Assembly: GCA_029948255.1 (NCBI GenBank)
Contig: JALIZF010001324.1
Location: forward strand, 124,001-188,000
Origin: Telmatactis stephensoni
Lineage: Eukaryota; Cnidaria; Anthozoa; Actiniaria; Isophelliidae
Length of the DNA: 64,000 nucleotides
Direction of reading: 5' to 3'
The translations under genes were made by a program, and so were the position numbers. Numbering within the stretch: position 1 is the stretch's first letter; the number at the start of each line of letters is the position of its first letter. The notes under the pieces are model-generated. The model was not told the origin of the DNA and ran no database searches. It worked only from the letters and a program-made list of their open reading frames with translations. This document shows positions 23,127 to 33,800 of the stretch, piece after piece.

Positions 23127-23821
23127 AGACAAGGCGCATTTTCGAAAAATCAGATACCTGGAGGCATTTTGGGGTAGAGGCTGGTAACATAACTATTCTA
23201 AACTAATTTTTCATGCTGAATCCGAATATGACTGTTACCAAGACGTATTCTGTGTAAATGACGTATTTTGTGTATTGCTACAGTCATTTCATACTAACGG
23301 CTTTTTCATGTAATTCCAAAAGTTCCCAATCTTAAAAACAATTACCATAGCTGGAAAGAGCATATCAAAATCAGTAAAACTGTGAAGTTTGAAGGATATC
23401 AGTTGAAAACTCAAGGAGATACGAATTTTCAAAAAACGAAATTTGTTTGTATCTCTTGGATAACTGTAAGTGTTTTCATACAAAATTTCGTTTTTTGAAA
23501 ATTCGTATCTCCTTGAGTTTTCAACTGATATCCTTCAAACTTCACAGTTTTACTGATTTTGATATGCTCTTTCCAGCTATGGTAATTGTTTTTAAGTTTG
23601 GGAACTTTTGGAATTACATGAAAAAGCCGTTAGTATGAAATGACTGTAGCAATTCACAAAATACGTTATTTACACAATAAGATTGCAAAATACGTCTTGG
23701 TAACAGTCATATTCGGATTCAGCATGAAAAATTAGTTTAGAATAGTTATGTTACCAGCCTCTACCCCAAAATACCTTCTGCACTTTTTGCGATCGACTTT
23801 TTCAGTTTTGCGCCTTGTCTA
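23127..23821. mobile_element. Large fold-back element, about 320-bp arms
   Basis: The left arm begins tagacaaggcgcat and the right arm ends gcgccttgtcta. Long stretches such as 'gtagaggctggtaacataac' and 'gaaggatatcagttgaaaac' are mirrored. The centre is a short spacer near 23450. Absent from gene A at the matching site (about 10930). Single-arm relatives occur at about 18355 and 30225. Confidence 0.85.
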
Positions 23822-24841
23822 ATATGGTGAAGTATGAAATACCCATGGGGGGCATTGGGGAGAGGGGAGTGGAGGGGAGGTGTATTAGTGAGCGATTTTG
23901 TGACATGTACCGTTCATTTCACAGCCTTGCCATGGTATGGATGAGTGGAGGCAGTCGTTTGGGCTTCCTGTGGTATCAACAATGCTCGAATTTCCAGTTT
24001 TAAGCTTCTCGATTTTCTCTTTTGAGTTTTTGTGATTGTTAACAAATGATAATAAAGATTATTAGTTATATTTGGGTTTGTGTTGTTTATTTTGCTATAA
24101 AAGTAGTAATTATAGCGTCAAAATAGCGGTTTAGGCGCGTCCAAATAGCGGAAACTGGAGTAGGGACGACCGACAGCTTGGAGCTCCAACTCGCACACTA
24201 CCTCGTTCGGGATCACTAAAATTTTCGCCCTTTTCTCCTTTGCTTTGCCATAGAATCATAATCTTCGAAAGACTGCATGACAAACTGGCTACGATATATT
24301 GGAGTTTTTGAGTCATTTTGTTGAGCGATTTACAAGAAAATGGAAAGCAAATTTGTGATTTAGACTTTAATCTTCCTATGATCCGTAGATCGGCTGCACC
24401 AAAAACTGTTTTGACGCATCACGTGGATATTTACAACCAAACTGAAACTGTGAATATATGTTCTTTCTGTCTCTGAAAATAGATGGGAAAAAATCACCAA
24501 CTATTCAAGAGCTCTTGATTTAAAACTCAAATTTGATCCTTTATGGTTTAGCTGTCAGGAAAACACGAATCGATGGTCATTTGTAAGCAGAAGCGAGCGC
24601 TTGACTTTTGTTTCTGGAAATATATTTTTCTGTTTTGAAATAATACTTTATATTATGTAATGTATTGCATAATTGGAGTAAATCTTGACTTAGTTGTATC
24701 ACTGACACTAATGAAAGAATTAACATCGAAGCTTCTTTCTTCCAAACGAAGACCAGATTCGGTAAAGGAGGAATATGGAAGCTGCTGCATTCAGTCAGTT
24801 TGTACGCAGACATGCATATCTTACTGAGAACTTCTGCATGA

Positions 24842-27800
24842 TTATAAAGCAACAGGCTGGCATTTGAATTGTTTCTTGTTTCGTTTTCGCTTGTAACCAG
24901 GAGGACACAATGCCACACATTTTGTTCCTTGCTTATTCCGTAGTTTTGCATAACCTTTGGTGCATCTGATGCATTTATTGGAACGAATGCATTTTTGACA
25001 TCCACGAGGACATTCTAGGAAAAAAGGAGTTGTTACGTATAAATATTTCCTATCCAGATCAGTTCGTTTTTATTCGTTTAAGAGATTTACGGAGATGCGC
25101 GCGCATATGAAGGGTTCCTTGTGAAAACGACCTAAGTGACTTTTTTGATGATGTTTTTCCAATGGAATAAAATTAAATACATTTCATCATCATTCGAACT
25201 CTTCGTCGTTGTCAGTTTGTGAAAAGATAGAACGAAATTACTCACAGTAAACAGAGGCATTGCATTTCACAGCCTCGTTCCCAGAGCCTCATTCCCAGAG
25301 CTCTTTCCCTTCGTTTGAGCCCTTGAAACTAGGTTGTACATTTTCTGTCATTACTGACGAAGTCAGGAGCAACTGCGCATTTTTGAACGATAAAAATAAT
25401 ATTATCGAAGACTTATGCACATCTGTATGACAAACTCTTTTGAATGATTATTACAAAGCGCGACAGTTTGATTATTACAAAGTACGTCAGGTATTACAAA
25501 GTGTGACAAAGTTATTACAAAGACAGTCAGGTAATACACAGTGTGGTGATTATTATAAAGTGTGCTTCAAAGAATTGAATTTGGTATTACAAAGAGTGAC
25601 ACAGGGTGATTACAAAGTATGATAATTATTACAAATGGTGTTAAGTTATTACAAAATACCACAGCTCGTTTTACAACAAAGCTCATCAGGTATTACCAAG
25701 TACCATGATTATTACAAAGTCTGTCACATGATTACAAAATGCGATAGCATGGCTTTTGACAAAGCGCGTCAGGTAATTACAAAGTGTTATGATTATTACA
25801 AAGTGTGACGTTATATCATATTGACTTACATATACATTACAAAGTGCGTCCGGTATTACAAAGTGCCATGGTTATTACAAAGTGCATCAGGTATTACGAA
25901 GTGCGATGGTTATTACAAAGTGCATCAGGTATTACAAAGTGCGATGGTTATTACAAAGTGCATCAGGTATTACGAAGTGCGATGGTTATTACAAAGTGTG
26001 TCAAGTATTACGAAGTGCGATGGTCATTACAAAATCTGTCAGGTATTACAAAGTGTGACGGTACACCATACTCACTCAAGCAGAATTTCCTGACTGTGCC
26101 AACTGTAAAGAAACCCTTTGGACAACGCCTACTGCACAGACCTCGTGTAACACGGTATAAACCTACTTTACATATCATACAGAAATCATCTTGGCATCCA
26201 CCTACATCAAGTGGAGATAAAAATCAGGCTGAAAATTGACTAATTGAGCAGTTTTTTTAAGTTGTCTATTGTTGTCTCAAATACGAGTTCACTTGTGTTT
26301 TCGTTTTGATCTGAGTAGCTTGCGCCGAATAACGTTTCTGGAACAGGTAGTGGTGTGACAGGGCTCCTTCCATGCCAATTCTACATATTTGCATAAATTA
26401 AAGCATGACATTAAGGTATAAACGACGTCTTTACAATGCTACAGAAATAATTTACGACTTGTTCACTTTACAATGCAAAATCCGTCAACGTCGTGCGCAA
26501 CGTCACCGCAGGGATTATTGCGCGCACGCTACGCGGATTCTTACGTATCTCTACATCCATGCGCATTAGAGCAGATACGGAATGAGTAGTTAACCTATGG
26601 TACGGAACGGGCACAGTAGGGCCTCGTTTACGGTCGGCGGTAAAATAAAGAACCATTAGGGGTCTTGAGCCAAAAAAAAAGCAAAAAATGAGCGTTGCGG
26701 TTACGTTAAAAATACGATACGGAAAAACTTGACGACAGGAAGACCAGGAGCAAAATGTGGGTATTCAGCTGAATACTTACGTCCTTTCAAAGGTACGCAT
26801 CTCTTGCCTTTCTTTCTGAAACCCTTTGGACAAGTCAGCACACATTGAATATCGTCCAACACTGTCGACTTGTATTTGAGATAACGTTTAGCACATTTCT
26901 TGCAGCTGACTTTCTTTGGACAATACTTACAGTTGGGAATTGTCTGGCATTCTAAATTATTGAGTAAAAACAAGAGAAATAGATATTAAGACTGGTTAAA
27001 AAGTACAACAAAACGCGATGTAAGGAATACCAGTGCAAACGCAAGGAATGACAGTTTGCGCTTAGACTTGCAATAACAGGAATTCAAGCCTTATACAAGT
27101 GGACAATACTTGTCATGGTCGTGTGATGCACCCACACGAACTAGAGCATGCGCAGATTTCGTATGACTGTGTAAACGGCATTGTCACGGCATGGCACGAC
27201 TGCAACAGGAATTTCGAACTTTTTGTAGACAACACGGCACTGAAACACTCACGGTACGGCGCTGTCCGTTTTACACTCATACGGAATCTGCACCAGCACA
27301 TCTAACCGGCGATGCTGCCAAAACAGCTTTCTTGTGGCTGTGAAAACAGCACGCTCACAGCACAGCACGATAACGGCATGAATTTCAATTGTCTTTATAG
27401 ACAACGCGGCAAGGAACGTTTGTAGCACGGCGTGAACTTCTGAGAAAGTCTGCACCGGAGGGTAAACAAGGTGCGGTCCGCCTTATACTTCTGCAAAAAT
27501 TACTGTTCTTTTTTCCTAAAGTAAATCATCCCATAACCGGAAGGAACGCTGTAAATTTATTATCTTCTCCTTCCAAGAATGTTATATTTGACGAGTATCT
27601 GAAGCCATACGGATAGAAGCGCATCCCTTCCGGTCCCTTCCCCTCCCAGTCACATCTATGTCTCTTTGATCATTCATTAACTCACTTACTTTTCCTTTCT
27701 TCGCGTTTTTCACAATATTGTCCAAAGTACTCCGACTTAACTTGTCTGTGTTTTGGTGGACACTTCTTCACGCAGTCCATTGATGAGTTAAAACTAAAAA

Positions 27801-30800
27801 ACATATCAAAAATATCATATTAAATGTAACCATTTTTCCGTAGCTGATCTTTCAGCAGGGGGCAAAAAGGTGAAATGTAAAGAGTCCTTATTTTACGTCG
27901 GTAGCTCGTAATAGTCACAAATTGAACTTGAGATCGACGGTGCACTTATTTTACTCCTCTCTCTTCATCAGTGCTCCGCTTCACGGAAAGAAATCGAAAC
28001 AAGGATGTGAGGTCACTGGGAGTCGAACTCGGGACCTCTCTCACCGAAAGGCCGCGCACTAACCAACTGTGCCATCCTTGCTCCAGCTATCATCATTCTA
28101 TAGAGCTACCAACTATCGTGTAACTGTGTTCGGGTGCCCGCAAACAAGTTGATACCTCAAGGATTATTCTGAGATTATGGGGTCTTATCGGTCGTGACTC
28201 TGGTCAATATGAAAAGAGCCTTGAAAGTGAAAGGTGGTAATTCCGCCCTTTTACCACTTCCCCCTTCAAATCCTACAAGTATCTATTATTAACATGGGCT
28301 AAAAAGATAATGAGGAGTCAGAACAAGGAAATCTCATAGGAACGGATTTAAGGAAAGGGTTCGGGATGTACCTCGCCCTCCTAAGACGGCTTTAGGCCCT
28401 TTTGTTGTCGGTACTTTTCAACAATTCTTCTATCCTCTGGACAGTTTCCGATTTCTATAACGCTGAAGGATAATCCTGGAACCGTTGCTGATCGCGCCCT
28501 AGCCGTGCTACAACCAAGCCAACTTTCCCCAATTTATCATTTGCGCAAGAGATTATTAGCAAGGATTTCTTTCCATGTGAGAGATTTATTACATACCTGT
28601 TGAAATACGTAAAGTAACCTTCTTTACATTTTCTACACCACAGTTTGTCAAGACAGTATTCACAGTTAGGTACGCGGTCTCTGCACTCTGTGAGAAATAA
28701 TATTGATAACAGTCATATGATGGGAACCTACAAAACGGTTAGGCAAAGGGATAATTAGTTACTACCTGCTTACGTTTGCGTTTGTCGTACGAGAAATAAA
28801 AACGAAACGAAAGAGAACAAAAGAGAAATAGAAAACAAACAAACAAACACAAGCGATCAATCCATCCATCCATCAATCCATCCATCCATCCATGCATCCA
28901 TCTATCCCGCACAAACAAAGAAACGAACGATAAACGAAAACGCAAATACGTACATACATACATACATACATAAACTTTATTTCACCTCGAACTTTAGAGT
29001 AGCTAAGGAAATTAAGCTAATATATTCGAGAAAAACAACAAAATGAAAGAAGAAAAAAAATATATATATATATATACTGTGATAAAAGATACAATGACAA
29101 TTAAAAACTATGTTTCCTTATACACGACACAAACTCTCCCAAACTGGAGACTGATCTGAACTGGTCTGGTAAGGAATTCCACGTTTTGGCAGCGAAATAT
29201 CTTAAAGAATGAAGACCAAAAGTGGTTGTGGAAGGTTTAGGTAGATTCAATATATAATTGCCTCTCAAATAAACAATTAGTAAAGCAAGCCAGTAAACCG
29301 TGGACACCGCGGCAACATGTCCCACGCTTGCGTGTCTCCCCAGTCCTCCTCAATGTTGGTCTCAACGAAAACATTCAGTAGTCAAACAAACAAAACTTTA
29401 CCTGCGAAACTCAAGCCACGGAAGCGACTGAAGGCAAGAGACCATAATAATAAGAGAGCGAAACTTGGTATTGATGTCTGTGCGATGTTCGCGGCGACTA
29501 AGGCTATTTTTAGTAACTGCGCAAGTCCCTCAACCAATAGAATTTGATTTTTGACGTGCGCGCGGACGGGACCGTTTGAATTCTATTGTTTAAGAGCCTT
29601 GCGCGCGCGATGGCGAAATTACTAAAAATAGCCTTAGGCGTCACGCACGAACATCGCACAGACATCAATGCTGAGTTTCGCTCTCTTAGTATTATGGTCT
29701 CTTGCTGAAGGCTTGAGTTTGAAACCCAAAAAAATGAGATTAGGAACTTTGTAATATATTGTATTGCCTGTCATTTTCTCCAAGTACTTTTCTGTTTTCT
29801 CCTGTGCTCAAAATTAAGCTCAAAGATATGATATAGGAAAATCTAAAGAAAACAATTCTAAAAAATAGTGCTTGGGATCCCTGTGGTCAAGATGAGGCCG
29901 CGCGAAAGCGCGCGAAAACTTGCGCATGCGCAGTCGTTTTGCCGCGGTGTTGATTACATGACATACCAGTAGTACTATGTGTACACTTCTTTGTTCCATC
30001 ATCTTGTACCGTTGCACTACACCAACGAGGGCATTTCCTAACGCATTTAGCGCTCTCCCTGACTGAAGGCTTGAACAAGTAAAAGCCATTAGAGCATTTA
30101 ATGCAGCTGCTAGTTCGTCTAGGGTGACAAGCGGCACAGTGTGGAACCATACACCCTAAAACAATAACCGCAAAAATGAGCTTTTACCAGGTATTTTTAA
30201 ATTCGTAAAACAGAAACTGAGAATTACCATAGCTAGAAAGAGCATGTTTAAATTAGCAAGATCGTGAAGTTTGAAGGAATTAAACCCAAAACTCGCGAGA
30301 ATATGAATTTTTAAAAAGTGGGAATTTGGTAAGAAAACCTTTGCCGGTAGGCATCTCTTGCCTACCAGCGAATGTTTTCATACAAAATTTTGATTTCAGA
30401 AAATGCATATCGTCGTGAGATTGAAAGTTATTTCATTCAAACTTCACAGTTTTACTAATTTTGACGTGCTCTTTCCTGCTATGGTAATTGTATTTCTGTA
30501 CTGTGACTTTTGGAATTACATGATAAAAGCTCATTCATTTGAGTCTTTATAGGCCTGTTTCACACAAGCGACATAGCGACATAAAGAACTAATCAGTTTT
30601 TCTTTATGTCGTTATGTCTATGTGTTTATGTTCCTATTAAGTCGTTTTGTTGTAATGTTTACACTTTTTCTTAAGTTAAAACCCCTAGCTCTTGACTTTC
30701 AAAGGTTTATCCGAGCCAGGCTTCACTGTAGTAGCTGTAGTAAAAAATAGCCGCTATTATTGAGTTTATCAAAGGTATTTTCGTAAAAAAAAGGTAAAGG

Positions 30801-33800
30801 TTAATTTATTTTACTTCGAAGAACGGGGAGGGGTTGCCCAATTCTCCCGAGCTAGAGGCTTGTGTTTAAGCTTTCGAAGGTGCGCCCTCTACCCCCTCTA
30901 TCCATCAGTGCTCCTTTTTACGGGTATTCAAAGCTAATTAAAGCTACACGAAAAGGAAAGAAGTTGAAACAAGGATGTGAAGTCACTGGGAATCGAACAT
31001 GGGACCTCTCGCACCGAAGGCCGCGCACTAACCAACTGTGCCATCCTTGCTCCTTGTATAACTGTTAATAAAACACGCGATCCAGTACGGCATGGTTACG
31101 CAAGTGTTTTATAAACATTACGGCACTGACACGTTTCGGAACAACACGGCGCGGTCCGTTTCACACTGATACGGAAAGTGCTCTAACGTACCTTTGTTCG
31201 TGTAGACACACGTGGGTCCGTTATGTCTGGCCTTGTGTTTCCGTTTATATCCCATTGGACATCTCTTGGTGCATTGTACGACCTTAGTAGACGATGTACT
31301 TTGATATTCTATGAATATATAGCCATTCTCACATTTAACACAAACGTGTGAGTTTTGACATTTGTCGCAATACGGAATCAGGCCACACCCTGGGAATAAA
31401 CGAAGGTACAATGTAAGTAATTATAGCGGCAAACAATATTTACAGGATCCCTCTCTCCTCTCCTCTCCTCTCCTCTCCTCTCCTCTCCTCTCCTCTCCTC
31501 TCCTCTCCTCTCCTCTCCTCTCCTCTCCTCTCCTCTCCTCTCCTCTCCTCTCCTCTCCTCTCCTCTCCTCTCCTCTCCTCTCCTCTCCTCTCTACGATGC
31601 CAAACGTTCCACCATGCATGCAGATTCTTTTAAAGGACATGTATCGTCGACGCCATCATTTGTATTAACGCTATTTGACGTTAAAATAAGCCGAATGTTT
31701 ATAGAACGCAAATATCTCCGAACTCAAGACGCCACCACTTGAAAAGAAACAAATAAAGAAGCATTACTCAGATTTTTGCTGAAAGATTGTCATCAAAACT
31801 CCACTGTGTCACTCACCAATAGTTGTATCCCTTGAGTGTTTCAAGGTTTTAGTCAGTTGTTAAAATCTTTGATATCGAAAATATAGTAGAAAATATATAG
31901 AATCATTTCTCTTCAATCGGTCAGTTTTTTGTGTTCTCTTTAATTTCCAATTCGCAGTCTCAAGCGATATATCCTGTATTTACTATTTGTCTTTCCTTGA
32001 GAGTTCAGGAAAGCGAGTTCTTTTGCTTTTGTTCAATTTATGCATGTTACCCATCCCTCCAATCAATCCATTCACTACCTAACCCGATCTCTTAAGGCTT
32101 TTTTCGATCCATCAATCTTTCGTTCTTCTCCTTTCCTTCCTTCCTTCTTTTATCCCCTTTTTTGATCAATCCGTTAATTCAGTGGTCCAACAGTTACTCT
32201 GCAATACTCATTCCATTTATTGCTCTTCTCAGCTCTACTTTTACTTGCTTGAGTAACTGTTTGTTGCTTGAGTAACTTGATGAGAAACGTTTTTTCCGTA
32301 AACAGTGAGATAACTTAATGTCTGAGGACAAAAAGGTCGAAAGTTAATTGATTTCTGATACTCGATCTTTTGTTGTTTCTTTGACTAATTATCGTGGCTA
32401 AACTCAGTTATTTGCTTACAGGAGACACGCTAAATTGATAATCACTACCGTTTGGGCATTGGCTCGCATTTGTCTATTGGTTTATCGGGGTTTTATATCC
32501 TAGAAGTCGCAACACACCACAGGACCATCTCTTTAAGAAAAGATTTGGCAAGTCACCCCATTGATGGAGGTCAGACGCGGTTTGTTCCTTTTTCTCCTAG
32601 GATCCCGAAAATGGAACAAGTACAGTGCCAAAAAAGCGGAACCAGAGAGGAAAGAGAAAAGGCGGTATCCTCTTAGTATCAGCTTAGGAGGTGTCTTCTT
32701 AGTAGACGTCAATGTAATGTGGAAATAGCACTTTCGGGGCTCTGAAGGAGTGTCCCCCTAATGGAGGTGTCTCCTTAGTAAAGGTTAAAGCGATGTGGGA
32801 AAAACACTTTGAGGACTCTGAAAAAGTGGCCCCCTAATGGAGGTGTCTCTTTTGTAAAGGTTAAAGCAACATGAAAATAACGCTTTGGGCAGGTTTGTAA
32901 CTCTGAATAGGTATCCCAAAGTAGACGAGGAAGAGAACCGGAGAATCTAGGGGAAACTCTTCGTGTCTATTCCAAAGTAGAGAACAGAATTTCAACAAAT
33001 TCAAGTCAGATGTGAACTACACGGGGAGGGGCTCGAACTCAACACAAGCTATAAATCATTGTCAGTGGACTAGATGGTTTCCAGATGTATGGATTGATGT
33101 TTGCGCGACCTATAAATCAAAAAGCTAGCCAAATCTGAATTTGGTTGCATGTAACATTTTTCAGGATATTATATCCATATCTATAATATCTACTTTCACT
33201 AAAATTTAGCACACTTTCGCAAGAAAATCAAGCAAGCAAGCAAACTAACAAGCAAACAAGCAAACAAACAAGCAACAAACAAACAAACAAACAAACAAGC
33301 AAACAAGCAAACAAGCAAACAAGCAAACAAGCAAACAAGCAAACAAGCAAACAAGCAAACAAGCAAACAAGCAAACAAGCAAACAAACAAACATGTAAGC
33401 AAGCAAGCACGAGCAAACAAAGTAACGACGTTTGAGAGTCCAGTGGAATTAAATGCGAATCTAGCTTATTACTAAGAAACTGTGAGGAAGATATTTTTGA
33501 TGGATCGGAGAACACGACGGTAGCCGACTCCTTCCTCCCCTCCCCTCCCAATCTAGATCCTCGAACTGAAAACTAACTCAATATAGCTTTTAAAACCTCG
33601 TACGTGATATTTACGATGGATCCGGCCAAGTTCTACTAATCCTATTAAGTGAAAACGCAACTATACCACTACCTTCCAAGTTTTCATTACGGAAATACTA
33701 AGCGACCGCAGTAATTGAAAACCCTGTGAATTGGACTTAAAACCACTTCAACAAATCCTCATCAGTGAATAATAGCCATTAATGGACCACCTTATAGAGC

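Larger units (their letters stand above)
21867..24841. other. Duplicated intron-2-like sequence after gene B, no further exons
   Basis: Outside the hairpins the sequence aligns to gene A 10220-11640, including 'catgtaccgttcatttcaca' (about 10984 and 23904). Homology fades near 24440. I see no FU exon in the remaining 400 bp before the gene C stop. Confidence 0.65.

Noticed and set aside
26085..26150. Short 'FPDCANCKETLW' frame after an AG, similar to an FU unit
   Set aside because: Only two spaced cysteines remain and a stop follows soon. It is too short to tell from chance, though it could be a relic of a missing gene B exon.
25805..26239. 144-codon forward frame through the 'attacaaagtgc' minisatellite
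   Set aside because: Repeat-driven, open in two frames at once, and the unique tail shows no recognisable domain.
27990..28085. Possible minus-strand tRNA gene
   Set aside because: A-box, B-box and acceptor stem are suggestive, but a near-identical copy with a shared non-tRNA body occurs at 30.9 kb, which marks a SINE.
31440..31742. Forward LLSSP and reverse GEERR repeat frames
   Set aside because: They come from the (CCTCT)n array; both strands are open and no splice or start context supports a gene.
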